Positions 1 to 8,280 of a stretch of 59,663 nucleotides of DNA are shown piece after piece. The notes under the pieces were generated by a model. The model was not told the origin of the DNA. It did no database searches and was given only the letters and a program-made list of their open reading frames with translations. Within the stretch, counting starts at the first letter, position 1; the number at the start of each line of letters is the position of its first letter. This DNA comes from DAOSWM01 sp035380045. GTDB taxonomy: Bacteria > Bacteroidota > Bacteroidia > Bacteroidales > Tenuifilaceae. Location of the stretch: positions 1 to 59,663 of the forward strand of contig DAOSWM010000017.1 in NCBI GenBank assembly GCA_035380045.1. Reading direction: 5' to 3'. Position numbers and translations under genes: made by a program.

Positions 1-5
1 TCGAT

Positions 6-605
6 ATGTTGAAGCGTACCGCCAAAGCCGATATTATTATGGATCTTAGCTTCGAAATTAAAAGGAATGGTCCTGAAAAATACATCACTTTCAACCTTCG
101 TGGCCTCGATGCATACACCTCAAAACAAATTGCTGGCGCAGCCGGACAAGGCGCTCCTTCAATGTCAGCAGGTGCTGATTTGCTCCTCGAGGAAGCAGTT
201 CTAAGCCATATGGATGGTTTCAACAATCTTCTTCAGGGTCACTTCGAGGATATGTTTGCAAAAGGTCGTGAGGTTAAGGTAATGGTTCGCGTATGGAACA
301 ACTGGGGCGAAACCCTCGAAACCGAATTCGACGACAAGGAGCTAACCGAAATTATCGACGACTGGTTCTTCGACAACACAGTAGAAGGCCGCTTTAGCGT
401 TAGCGATGCAACCGAAAACTTTATGCGCCTTGAGCAGGTTCGTATTCCTATGATGCGTGTTGACGACCGTGGCCGTGAGCGTGCTGTTGATACCCGTAGC
501 TTCGTAAACGATCTTCGTAAGTACCTAAAAAGCACCTACGAAATCGACTCGAAAGTTTACCTACGTGGCCTTGGTGAAGCGTGGCTAATCCTTGGCGAGA
601 AGTAA
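6..605 (+). CDS. Uncharacterised protein, possibly truncated at the window edge
   Basis: I do not recognise this family. The frame is open to the window edge, so the true start may lie upstream. Candidate starts inside are ATG at 6 and an in-frame ATG at 39. The 199 residues show no signal peptide or membrane segment. The composition is charged and mixed alpha/beta, and the C-terminus ends in a short hydrophobic stretch (GEAWLILGEK). The stop lies 24 bases before the next gene on the same strand, so it probably belongs to the operon of Cys-rich and LPP20-like envelope proteins that follows. It looks cytosolic as seen, but a missing N-terminus could change that. The coding frame is convincing; the function is unknown. 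Confidence 0.75.
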   Translation: MLKRTAKADIIMDLSFEIKRNGPEKYITFNLRGLDAYTSKQIAGAAGQGAPSMSAGADLLLEEAVLSHMDGFNNLLQGHFEDMFAKGREVKVMVRVWNNWGETLETEFDDKELTEIIDDWFFDNTVEGRFSVSDATENFMRLEQVRIPMMRVDDRGRERAVDTRSFVNDLRKYLKSTYEIDSKVYLRGLGEAWLILGEK

Positions 606-629
606 CACCCAGAACCTAAAACCAAAACC

Positions 630-2126
630 ATGAAGAAAACTGTAGTTGTTCTTCTTACTGCTTTGGCTCCATTGCTTTCAATGGGCCAAAGCAGCCTAGG
701 AAAAACCGACGACCTTGGACGAATAGCACTTGCAGCAATTGTTCCCGATGCTGCTGAGATTCCAAAAAATGCAAGCAAAATGTTGCAGAATAAAATGCAG
801 CAAATTGCTACTCAAAACGGACTTGGTGCATCCGAACAATCTCAGTTTGCAATAGTACCAATAGTAACCATTGTAAGCAAAGAGGTTACTCCTACTGCTC
901 CTCCAATGCAAGCCTTGAACCTCGATATAACTTTATACATTGTTGATGGCCAAAGCCAAAACATTTTCAGCCAAACCACAATTTCAACAAAGGGTGTTGG
1001 GAAAACCGAGGATGCCGCATATGTTCAAGGCATTAAACAACTAAACGCTAAACACGGTCAGTTCAAAGGATTTGTTGAAAAGGGAAAGGAGAAAATCATT
1101 GAGTATTACAACTCGCAGTGCGATGTAATTATTAAAGGCTCGCAAGCCCTTGCCGGGCAGCAGAAATACGAGGAGGCTCTTTACATGCTTCTCTCTGTTC
1201 CCGACATTAGCCGCGAGTGCTACGATAAATGCATGGACTTTTCCATTGATATTTACAAACAATTTGCCGACCAAAAATGCTCCGAGTATCTTTCTGCCGC
1301 CAAAGCGGCATGGGCTGGCAAAGAGCTTAGTAGCGTAGAAGAAAATCTCGCAAAAATTACCCCCGATATGGCTTGCTACCCCGAAGCTCAACAGCTGGTT
1401 GAACAGGTAACCGCTGCCGTTGAGGCCGAGGGAGGAAAAGCATGGGAGTATAAAATGAAGGTTTACGACAACACCGTTGAGAAGGAGAAGATGATGATTC
1501 AGGCAGGAAAAGAAGTTGCAATGCAATGGGCACACTGGGGCGCAGCAAAGCACTTCAACTGGGACTGGCGTTTCCTATACCCAAATGCTGAACCTCCAAA
1601 ACAAGTTGAAACAAAAAAAACTGAATCAAAAACTACTTCAAAACCAAAAGAAGAAAAAGTCACAAAAAGTGAACCTTTAGAAAATCCTGTCTTATTACCA
1701 GCAAAAGTTTCTGCTCATGCAGGAACCTTCAAGGGAAATTATAATCAAATTACCGATGGTATCATAGCACAAAATGGACAAGCATGGGATGGAGAAACCT
1801 GTGTTTCATGGTCTGGTTTCTGCTCCTTTACTCTTGATCTTGGCTCCATACATGAGGTAACTGGAATTATTGTTTCTCTTGATAACAATGACAGCTACCA
1901 AATTGACTGGTCTCAGGATGGGTCTTCGTTTCAGAAATTAACCATTATTGACAAAACTTTTGGGATTGATGCTTGGGGTATGGATACGTTCTCAACCTTA
2001 AAAGGTCACGAATCATTTATCTCACAAGTCTCATTCCAACCTGTTAAAGCTAGATTCTTAAAAATTTATGCAACTGAAGGCGATGATAGCTACTCCGTTT
2101 CAGAGCTACAAATATTCGGATACTAA
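630..2126 (+). CDS. Secreted Cys-rich protein with C-terminal discoidin (F5/8 type C)-like domain
   Basis: An N-terminal signal peptide (hydrophobic residues 4-19, cut near SMGQ) points to export. Residues about 25-325 are a close paralogue of the next gene: 39 of 45 residues match in the stretch starting at GKTDDLGR. The region has an alpha/beta first half (about 45-160) and a helical, TPR-like second half with Cys in QCDV, REC-DKC, QKCS and MACY, all kept in the paralogue and so possible disulfide partners. A Lys/Glu/Thr-rich linker (about 326-350) leads to a beta-rich domain (about 355-498). Its DGI, WSGFCSFTLDLG and ARFLKIYATE-like segments fit F5/8 type C/discoidin folds, which usually bind carbohydrate or lipid. 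The linker and domain are absent from the paralogue. The first half may have a CsgG/LpoB-like fold, but that is a guess. The function is unknown. Confidence 0.85.
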   Translation: MKKTVVVLLTALAPLLSMGQSSLGKTDDLGRIALAAIVPDAAEIPKNASKMLQNKMQQIATQNGLGASEQSQFAIVPIVTIVSKEVTPTAPPMQALNLDITLYIVDGQSQNIFSQTTISTKGVGKTEDAAYVQGIKQLNAKHGQFKGFVEKGKEKIIEYYNSQCDVIIKGSQALAGQQKYEEALYMLLSVPDISRECYDKCMDFSIDIYKQFADQKCSEYLSAAKAAWAGKELSSVEENLAKITPDMACYPEAQQLVEQVTAAVEAEGGKAWEYKMKVYDNTVEKEKMMIQAGKEVAMQWAHWGAAKHFNWDWRFLYPNAEPPKQVETKKTESKTTSKPKEEKVTKSEPLENPVLLPAKVSAHAGTFKGNYNQITDGIIAQNGQAWDGETCVSWSGFCSFTLDLGSIHEVTGIIVSLDNNDSYQIDWSQDGSSFQKLTIIDKTFGIDAWGMDTFSTLKGHESFISQVSFQPVKARFLKIYATEGDDSYSVSELQIFGY

Positions 2127-2148
2127 AGATTTTTTGTTTTATTCTGGA

Positions 2149-2165
2149 TTGGCACAAGGTTTGTA
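2149..2165 (+). promoter_or_regulatory. Candidate sigma-54 (-24/-12) promoter for the second Cys-rich paralogue
   Basis: TTGGCAC at 2149-2155 matches the -24 element exactly, and TTGTA at 2161-2165 resembles the -12 element TTGCW with one change (C to T). The GG and G(C) positions are exactly 12 bases apart, as sigma-54 requires. The ATG at 2207 would be about 30 bases downstream of transcription start. A sigma-54 activator gene lies at 13000-14235. No enhancer site was identified. Confidence 0.45.
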
Positions 2166-2206
2166 TAAACTGAAATACTAATTGAAACTAAACCCTGAAA
2201 TTAACA

Positions 2207-3175
2207 ATGAAAAAGTTTTTATTACCTTTTTTTATAATACTTCTAACATTAACCATAAGTGTTAATGCACAAAACAGCTTGGGCAAAACCGATGATTTAG
2301 GGAGGGTGGCTATCGCAGCCATTGTTCCCGATGCAGCCGAGATTCCAAGCAATGCAAATAAAATGTTAACCAATAAGCTACAGCAAATTGCTACGCAAAA
2401 CGGACTGGGAGCATCACCCTACAATGCTAGGTTTGCTATTGTTCCCATGATTTCAATACTAAGCAAAGAGGTAACTCCAACTGCACCACCAATGCAAGCT
2501 ATAAACATCGACCTTACCTTGTATATTGTTGATGCGCAGAGCCAAAACATTTTTAGCCAAACAAGCATTGCGTTGAAAGGTGTTGGAAAAACCGAGGATG
2601 CTGCATACACCCAAGCACTTAAAGGAATCAATGCAAAGCATGGACAATTCCGTGGGTTTGTTGAAAGTGGCAAGGAAAAAATCATTGAGTTTTACAACTC
2701 ACAGTGCGATGTAATTATCAAAGGTTCGCAAGCCCTTGCTGGACAAAAAAAATACGAGGAGGCTCTTTTCATGCTTCTCTCCGTTCCTGATGTAAGCCGC
2801 GAATGCTTCGATAAGTGCATGGATATTTCCGTTGATATTTACAAAGAGTTTGCCGACCAAAAGTGTACTGAGTACCTCTCTGCCGCCAAAGCGGCATGGG
2901 CAGGGAAAGAACTCAAAACCGTTGAGGAGAATCTTGGTAAAATTACACCCGATATGGCTTGCTACCCCGAAGCGCAACAGCTGGTACAGCAGGTTACCGC
3001 AGCAGTGGAAGCCGAAGGTGGAAGCTCGTGGAATTTCAAAATGAAAGTTTACGACGATACCGTTGAGAAAGAGAAGATGATGATTGAGGCAGGAAAAGAA
3101 GTTGCCATGTCGTGGGCATACTGGGGTGCTGCCTCTCATTTCAACTGGGACTGGAACTGGCTTTACAAAAAGTAG
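2207..3175 (+). CDS. Secreted Cys-rich protein, short paralogue of the preceding gene
   Basis: The protein has 322 residues with a clear signal peptide (lysines, then a hydrophobic run to about residue 21, cut near VNAQ). It aligns almost end to end with the N-terminal 325 residues of the protein at 630-2126, including all the cysteines and the shared FNWDW segment near the end. It stops just after that segment, so it lacks the linker and discoidin-like domain. The alpha/beta first half followed by TPR-like helices with spaced Cys suggests a periplasmic or surface protein stabilised by disulfides. A gap of 80 bases with a sigma-54-like promoter separates it from the first copy, so it may be expressed independently. 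The duplication is certain; the function is unknown. Confidence 0.85.
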   Translation: MKKFLLPFFIILLTLTISVNAQNSLGKTDDLGRVAIAAIVPDAAEIPSNANKMLTNKLQQIATQNGLGASPYNARFAIVPMISILSKEVTPTAPPMQAINIDLTLYIVDAQSQNIFSQTSIALKGVGKTEDAAYTQALKGINAKHGQFRGFVESGKEKIIEFYNSQCDVIIKGSQALAGQKKYEEALFMLLSVPDVSRECFDKCMDISVDIYKEFADQKCTEYLSAAKAAWAGKELKTVEENLGKITPDMACYPEAQQLVQQVTAAVEAEGGSSWNFKMKVYDDTVEKEKMMIEAGKEVAMSWAYWGAASHFNWDWNWLYKK

Positions 3176-3248
3176 CAATAATTAAACGCTAATAAATTCA
3201 CTATTATTTTTAACTTTATCTTAATTACTAACCTAAATTTTAACTGTT

Positions 3249-3815
3249 ATGAAAAAGCTTGAACTAACAAAAATCTTTTTCCTCGTATTACTTGCTGGCG
3301 CTGTTGGCATGTCTAGCTGCGGAAAAAAATCAACCAGCGCTTTGGGCGAAGAAATTGAAGTTCCATGCGACGAATTCCGTACCGATAAGGCTGCTTTCCG
3401 TGCTACCGGCTCTGGAATTAGCCAAGACCTGAGAACTGCTGAAGATAAGGCGTTACTAACTGCAAGACAAAGGCTAGCCACCAGCATCACTACCACGCTC
3501 AAATCGGTTACCGACCGCTACACCAACGAGCGTACCTTTAACGATGCTGCTGAGTTCGAAGAAAAATTCGAGAATCTAACACGTGAAGTTACCAATCAGG
3601 AGCTGAACAACGTTGCTACTATTTGCAATAAAAAGTTCCAAAAAGAAGGTAAGTACAATGTGTATGTAGCTATCGAAGTTAAGAAAGATGAGCTTCTTCA
3701 AAAAATTGAGAAGCAAATCAGCAGCGACCAAAAACTTCAGATTGACTACGATAAAATGAAGTTTGAACAAATCTTCAACCAGGAAATGGACAACATGGCA
3801 AACCAACAGCCATAG
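3249..3815 (+). CDS. LPP20-like lipoprotein
   Basis: The N-terminus is a lipoprotein signal ending in the lipobox GMSSC, with Cys24 as the lipidation site. The mature part (about 35-110) has the LPP20 pattern of a Gly-containing strand (ATGSG) followed by a long Ala-rich helix (EDKALLTARQRLATSI) and a Val/Ile-rich strand (YNVYVAIEVKK). The last 50 residues are a charged helix. LPP20 proteins are small outer-membrane lipoproteins of poorly defined role. It follows the two Cys-rich paralogues by 73 bases, is followed by a strong hairpin terminator, and the next gene encodes a second LPP20-like protein, so the group probably forms one envelope assembly. Family assignment is likely; the role is unknown. 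Confidence 0.8.
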   Translation: MKKLELTKIFFLVLLAGAVGMSSCGKKSTSALGEEIEVPCDEFRTDKAAFRATGSGISQDLRTAEDKALLTARQRLATSITTTLKSVTDRYTNERTFNDAAEFEEKFENLTREVTNQELNNVATICNKKFQKEGKYNVYVAIEVKKDELLQKIEKQISSDQKLQIDYDKMKFEQIFNQEMDNMANQQP

Positions 3816-3833
3816 TAAATTATCAGAATCTAC

Positions 3834-3866
3834 ATCAGCAACCCCCAGGGGTTGCTGATTCTTTTT
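3834..3866 (+). terminator. Rho-independent terminator
   Basis: Perfect 12-base arms (ATCAGCAACCCC at 3834-3845 and GGGGTTGCTGAT at 3848-3859) are followed by TCTTTTT. It lies 18 bases after the LPP20-like lipoprotein stop and would end transcription before the next gene. Confidence 0.85.
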
Positions 3867-3951
3867 ACACCCCTACATTAACTCCTACACAACTTACATA
3901 AGGAGTTTTATTTACAGAAACCCTAATTATCAACACCAAACACAATTGACG

Positions 3952-5241
3952 ATGAAAAGAGTTCTGCTACTGTTGGTTTTTCTTCCAGTATTTTCGGGAT
4001 TTGCCCAAATAAAAGTTGTTGAAAAAAGTTCAAAACGCCAACCCTCGTGGGTAAATGCCATTGAGAAAGACTACATTATTGTTGTAGGAACTGGCGAAAC
4101 CGTACAGGATGCTCAACAGAACGCTCTTACTGCTGTTAAGGAACGTATTGTTAGTTCAGTTGCTGAGAACGTTAAAACCCGTTCGGAAATGAAAGTTGAG
4201 GAATCGAGCGTAAACAACGTATCGCAGTTCCTCGAAAAGTTTGCATCGCAAACAACAACCGAATCGGGAAAAGTTCCTTTCCTACAGGGTATTTCCCTCT
4301 CAAAGGTTGAGGAATTTTACTGGGAAAAAACCGAGAACAAGGATACCCGTGCCATTAGGTATAACTACCATATAAAGTATCCTTTCCCTGAGTTTGAACT
4401 TAAGAAACTGGTAAGCGACTTTAAAATGCGCGACCGTGAGCTAACCGAACAACTCGATAATTTACTTGCAATGGTTGACAAGGTTAGCAGCACCGATGAA
4501 ATTGAAAAGAATATTGGCGAGCTAAAAATCCTGTCAGACTACTTTATGGACGGCCGTAAGGACAAATGCTCGCTGGGAATAACCCGCTACAGATCGTTGT
4601 TAAACAGCATTGAGCTCGTTGAACTCGAGAGTGGCTTAGGAGAGCTTAAGTATGGACTTCGCCTTTCGAACAGGTTCATCACAACATCCGACAAGCCCAA
4701 GGTTCGCTCGGAGTGCGCCAGAATAACCAGCACAATTAACAACTCCGATCATACAATTATTAAGTACGATTACGATAACTGTTACGAGGATCCTGAGAAC
4801 AATATTCTTGTTACCTACCGTTTTGGTAGCACTACCGTTGAGAAACCCTTCTACTTCGACATTACTGCTGACAAAGCAGCTATTTTTGTGAGCGAACCCT
4901 TCCATTTTACATCGGTTGCAGTAACCGAGGGAACGGTTAACTCGGCAATTGTTGACTTAACGATTGTTTCGAAGTATGCTGCTCCATTCACAATTGATAA
5001 GGTTATAATAGAATTTAAAGGGCAGGCACCCGTAATAATCGATGGGGTTGGGCAAAGTTTTTCGGGCAAGGGTAACCACAGCCTTAAATTGAATGTGAAT
5101 CAACCCTTAGAAGTTGAATCAACCTCGTCAGCAGGTAAGAATGTTTCAATGATATCGGGCTATATTCACTTCACCTCGAACAATACTGGTGAGAAGAAAA
5201 CCTACAGAATATACAACCATAACTACACAACAAACTGGTAA
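3952..5241 (+). CDS. Secreted LPP20-family protein
   Basis: The start is taken at ATG 3952, since the in-frame TTG six bases upstream gives only two extra residues. A signal peptide (about 1-19, cut near GFAQ) is followed by an LPP20-type domain (about 30-140). The typical elements are a strand with GTGETVQDA, an Ala-rich helix (QQNALTAVKERIVSSVAE) and an aromatic strand (YNYHIKYPF). Residues about 150-230 are helical, and about 250-429 are beta-rich and Ig-like, with repeated strands. The lack of a lipobox suggests a periplasmic or otherwise exported protein. A terminator separates it from the lipoprotein gene upstream, but shared domain type and orientation suggest a functional link. The two-part architecture (LPP20 plus beta-sandwich) is seen only in outline here. 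Confidence 0.75.
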   Translation: MKRVLLLLVFLPVFSGFAQIKVVEKSSKRQPSWVNAIEKDYIIVVGTGETVQDAQQNALTAVKERIVSSVAENVKTRSEMKVEESSVNNVSQFLEKFASQTTTESGKVPFLQGISLSKVEEFYWEKTENKDTRAIRYNYHIKYPFPEFELKKLVSDFKMRDRELTEQLDNLLAMVDKVSSTDEIEKNIGELKILSDYFMDGRKDKCSLGITRYRSLLNSIELVELESGLGELKYGLRLSNRFITTSDKPKVRSECARITSTINNSDHTIIKYDYDNCYEDPENNILVTYRFGSTTVEKPFYFDITADKAAIFVSEPFHFTSVAVTEGTVNSAIVDLTIVSKYAAPFTIDKVIIEFKGQAPVIIDGVGQSFSGKGNHSLKLNVNQPLEVESTSSAGKNVSMISGYIHFTSNNTGEKKTYRIYNHNYTTNW

Positions 5242-5272
5242 GTTAAGTTTAACTGGTTTGGATAATAAATAA

Positions 5273-5304
5273 AAAAAGCTGGCAACTATAAGAGCCAGCT
5301 TTTT
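5273..5304. terminator. Bidirectional terminator between convergent genes
   Basis: Arms AAAAAGCTGGC (5273-5283) and GCCAGCTTTTT (5294-5304) pair perfectly with a 10-base loop. The A-run and T-run make it functional in both directions, serving the LPP20-family gene on the left and the SiaC-type gene on the right. Confidence 0.9.
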
Positions 5305-5313
5305 GTTTATTAT

Positions 5314-5694
5314 TTATTCCTTGTAGGTTTTAAACTCGAAAGGAATTTTCACATTCTCCGAATAGTCAACTCCTGCGTCACGCATATCAGGGTCATCGTC
5401 GGGTGAAAGCCACGAAACTTTGACCTTTAATCCCTGTTGATGAGCCTTCTCAAATTTTTTTAAAATTTGAAAGATAATTTTTGAGCTGGGAGTATTGTAG
5501 TAGGTCATCTTAAAACTAACAGTGGTTTCTTCATTTGGCTCCTGAACGTAATCGTCTATCCACGACATAATGGGCTCAAAGAATCCCTTCGCGTCTTCTG
5601 GCAACGAGTTGCCAGAAAAACTGAGCAATCCTTTCTTCTTATCGAGCAGCACCTCTGGATATTGACTTGTTCCTTTAATTGATAGAACCTCCAT
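5314..5694 (-). CDS. SiaC-family (DUF1987) regulatory phosphoprotein, copy 1
   Basis: The 126 residues match the DUF1987/SiaC family in length and motifs: SGNSLPED (27-34), a central YYNTPSSK (65-72) and a C-terminal DYSENVKIPFEF. SiaC proteins act like anti-sigma-antagonist switches. In Pseudomonas, SiaC is phosphorylated on a threonine by SiaB, dephosphorylated by SiaA, and controls a diguanylate cyclase in biofilm formation. The candidate phospho-acceptor here is Thr68 in YYNTPSSK. No siaA or siaB homologue lies in the window. A paralogue of equal length lies at 55080-55460 with the same motifs. The gene stands alone, facing a terminator. Family is secure; the partner and output are unknown. 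Confidence 0.9.
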   Translation of the reverse strand: MEVLSIKGTSQYPEVLLDKKKGLLSFSGNSLPEDAKGFFEPIMSWIDDYVQEPNEETTVSFKMTYYNTPSSKIIFQILKKFEKAHQQGLKVKVSWLSPDDDPDMRDAGVDYSENVKIPFEFKTYKE

Positions 5695-5845
5695 AACTAT
5701 AAGGTTGTTAATTGAAAATCAATTTGTATAAATGTACGAAAAAAACATTAATTAGATTACTAAATAAATAATTTTTTGCAAACCAAAAAAATACTTTAGT
5801 CAAATATAAACAAAAAAAATATCGTTTAGTTTTATCCGGGTCTAA

Positions 5846-6748
5846 TTAGGTAACCCTTACAAATCCTCCAAGGGGTAGTTTTCTTCCCTGCCTGTCGGGC
5901 ATATATAGTTCTCCCATCTGAGTATTTCTTCCTTCAAAGATGGAGTTAACCAATCCTTCGGCAACTAAAACGGAGAATCCTTTTGAATACATATTGAGCA
6001 GTAAAAAGCTGTTGGTTGAAAGTATCTCTTTACAGCTTTTTAGTAGCGTATTAATGGCATCCTCAAGCACCCATCGTTCACCGTTTGGTCCGCGGCCGTA
6101 CGCAGGAGGATCGAGAATAATACCATGATACTTATTGCCCCTCCTTGCTTCGCGGGCTACGAATTTAAAGGCATCCTCCACAACCCACTTAATGTTGTCG
6201 AGAGCTGAAAATTCCATGTTTTGCCTCGACCAGGTAATAACCTGCTTTATTGAGTCGACATGGGTTACCTCAGCTCCTGCCGCTCTGGCGGCAAGCGAAG
6301 CTCCGCCTGTGTAGGCAAAAAGGTTGAGAATTTTGGGATTCTTTTCGTTTAGCTGATGTATTGAATCGTAAATAAAATTCCAGTTTGGGGCCTGCTCTGG
6401 GAAAATTCCAACATGCTTGAAGGCTGTTAACCCAAGCCGCATTTTTAGCTGCATTTTTTTATAGGCATACTCAACGAACCACTGCTCCTGCGCACCTGGT
6501 TTCAGTTTCCAGTCGCCACGTTCGCTCTCGGCGTTGGTGTAACCCTGCGAGGGCTTTGCATTTACAAACATGGCATGCGCCATTCTCTCCCACTCTTTCT
6601 GCGGTAAGCTTTTGTCCCAAAGCGCCCTGGGCTCGGGACGAGCAACAATTTGGTTTCCAAAGCGCTCCAGCTTCTGGAATTCTCCCGAATCGATAAGCTC
6701 GTAATCCTTCCAGCCAGTCGGCGAGAATAGTTCTATTGATTTACTCAT
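5846..6748 (-). CDS. Class I SAM-dependent rRNA-type methyltransferase (RlmI/RlmK-like)
   Basis: The C-terminal half is a Rossmann methyltransferase. The SAM-binding motif LNLFAYTGGA is at 141-150, an acidic residue ends the next strand (VTHVDS) and the DPPAYGRG motif is at 213-220. The arrangement is that of PF10672 enzymes such as the 23S rRNA cytosine-C5 methyltransferases, although the catalytic cysteine of RlmI is not evident, so the substrate is uncertain. The N-terminal ~110 residues resemble the region before the catalytic domain in this family but lack a recognisable PUA domain. It would act in the cytosol on RNA. The gene is isolated, with 151 bases between it and the SiaC gene. Enzyme class is secure; target is inferred. 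Confidence 0.8.
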   Translation of the reverse strand: MSKSIELFSPTGWKDYELIDSGEFQKLERFGNQIVARPEPRALWDKSLPQKEWERMAHAMFVNAKPSQGYTNAESERGDWKLKPGAQEQWFVEYAYKKMQLKMRLGLTAFKHVGIFPEQAPNWNFIYDSIHQLNEKNPKILNLFAYTGGASLAARAAGAEVTHVDSIKQVITWSRQNMEFSALDNIKWVVEDAFKFVAREARRGNKYHGIILDPPAYGRGPNGERWVLEDAINTLLKSCKEILSTNSFLLLNMYSKGFSVLVAEGLVNSIFEGRNTQMGELYMPDRQGRKLPLGGFVRVT

Positions 6749-6783
6749 TCTCTTTATTTATTCAATATTACAAGAGTAAGAAT

Positions 6784-6890
6784 CTGTTTAAACTTTTGTG
6801 AATATTTTGAAGACGGGCTTTGCCTCGGCAGGCTCAGCATCCAGCCCGTGGTAATTATTAGAAGATTATTCAAAAATTAAATTTAAACAG
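6784..6890. repeat. Nested inverted repeat, REP-like palindromic element
   Basis: Outer arms CTGTTTAAA (6784-6792) and TTTAAACAG (6882-6890) enclose inner arms ACGGGCT (6813-6819) and AGCCCGT (6843-6849), with a GC-rich core containing GGCAGGCTCAG. The core resembles the GGCTCAG-type cores of REP palindromes found in many genomes and is much richer in GC than the flanks. It lies between two genes read on the minus strand. It could also fold as an RNA hairpin. Confidence 0.55.
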
Positions 6891-6934
6891 TTTCTAATGT
6901 TATTTCGTCAAAGGTATTACACTTTGCTTGAAAA

Positions 6935-6966
6935 AATAAAAAAAATGGGGCCAAACTAGCCCCATT
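6935..6966 (-). terminator. Probable terminator of the DUF5689/TonB operon
   Basis: Read on the minus strand, arms AATGGG and CCCATT form a short GC-rich stem followed by a run of T (the A-run at 6935-6946 on the plus strand). It lies 20 bases after the stop of the DUF5689 gene. The stem is short, so confidence is moderate. Confidence 0.6.
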
Positions 6967-6985
6967 CCCCTTTTTATATTGATTT

Positions 6986-8248
6986 CTACTTCTCTACTAC
7001 TTCTTCTAATTGCACCTTAGTTACTTCCCATGAAGCAGCTTTGGTTGAATTACTTATATATTTAAACGCAACGTAAATGGTTTCTCCATCGTATGCTGAC
7101 ATATCGATATTGCCACTTTCAACAAATGTCCAGTTGTTACCTGCAGGGCGGTTAAACCCACTTAAAGCAGTCCATGTTCCCGATGCTGTGGGATCGCCAC
7201 CTTGATAGTCAGAGGATACCAGAATCTGCATATCATTTAGCCCGGTAGCAGGATTAATATAGTTAATTGCTTCTTTAATATTCATAACAACATTATTCCT
7301 TCCTGTTAAGTCTATTGCAGGCGATACAAGCCAATCCTCATTGGCAAAGTTTCCTCCTTCAAATCCTGACATAACAGCACAACCGTCATCATAGTCAGTC
7401 CATTTCCAAGCTTGTGTTCCTAAAATATTGTAACGGCTAAACGAGCCAAGATCTTTTGTAAAATTTTCAATAAAAAATGGGCCTACCCTTGGGTTGTCTA
7501 GTTCCACTTCACTTGCTCTTCGGATATATAATTGAACTGTTTCCCTATACAATCCAACAATTGCAACTACAGAGCCGGAACCATTGGGAACCTTTTCGCC
7601 TGCGAATTTAGCATAGCCACTAGTTCTTACCATAACAGTGTTCCCGTCCTCGTCTTCCAAATATAATTCTCCATAATCTAATGTAACTGGGTTTGCATAG
7701 GTTTTACTTGTATCGCTAGAAACAAACTGAACGTTCTCTAATTTTACAAGTTTTGATTGCCAGTAATCCTTTACCAATGCGTAATTGCTAATCTCAGCAA
7801 GTGGTGCAATTTCGGGTTCTAAATCTCTGTTAGTTGCTTGCTTCACAACACTAGAATCAGGGTGTAAGGAATCAATCTGAAAAAAAGTATTGTTATACCA
7901 TGAGAGCTTTGCGCCCTTTAGGTAAAGCCTAATGGAATCACCCTCGTATAGTGCTGATGAGGACTGGAAACGAAGGTTAACCGCTCCGGTTGCATCCTGT
8001 ATATAGGCGTTTTTATAAATGTTACCTGATTTCTCGTCCATAGTAACAATTGCATACAGTGATGTATCGCCATAAAATTTATGTACATTCCCAATAGGAC
8101 ACAGTTCTTTTAGGTCCTGAATTGTTAGAACGGAGCCAACGGGGAGCTCGTTAATGGGAGGAGTATCGAACTGGTCGTCGATGCAGCTGTAGAGCAATGC
8201 TACAGATAAAATGGAAATGGGCAGAAATACTTTAATGAATCGTTTCAT
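6986..8248 (-). CDS. DUF5689 lipoprotein with choice-of-anchor J-like domain
   Basis: A lipoprotein signal (hydrophobic run then LLYSC, Cys about 22) is followed by an OB-like DUF5689 region (about 45-245). That region has the usual phrases IQDATGAVNLRF and GDSIRLYLKG and ends in strands such as VAIVGLY. The C-terminal ~170 residues (FIENFTKDLGSF, EDWLVSPAIDLTG, VYVAFKYIS-type strands) match the choice-of-anchor J/MAM-like beta-sandwich. It is probably exposed on the outer membrane. It follows the TonB-dependent receptor gene by 32 bases on the same strand, the usual pairing of a surface lipoprotein with its transporter. The ligand cannot be told from sequence. Confidence 0.85.
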   Translation of the reverse strand: MKRFIKVFLPISILSVALLYSCIDDQFDTPPINELPVGSVLTIQDLKELCPIGNVHKFYGDTSLYAIVTMDEKSGNIYKNAYIQDATGAVNLRFQSSSALYEGDSIRLYLKGAKLSWYNNTFFQIDSLHPDSSVVKQATNRDLEPEIAPLAEISNYALVKDYWQSKLVKLENVQFVSSDTSKTYANPVTLDYGELYLEDEDGNTVMVRTSGYAKFAGEKVPNGSGSVVAIVGLYRETVQLYIRRASEVELDNPRVGPFFIENFTKDLGSFSRYNILGTQAWKWTDYDDGCAVMSGFEGGNFANEDWLVSPAIDLTGRNNVVMNIKEAINYINPATGLNDMQILVSSDYQGGDPTASGTWTALSGFNRPAGNNWTFVESGNIDMSAYDGETIYVAFKYISNSTKAASWEVTKVQLEEVVEK

Positions 8249-8280
8249 AGCTATATATTTTATTTTTGTTTTCGAACTGG

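Noticed and set aside
1041..1553. Long antisense frames opposite the first Cys-rich gene (and similarly at 2699-3178 opposite the second)
   Set aside because: They mirror each other because the sense genes are paralogous, have no start context or signal, and lie fully inside well-supported genes.
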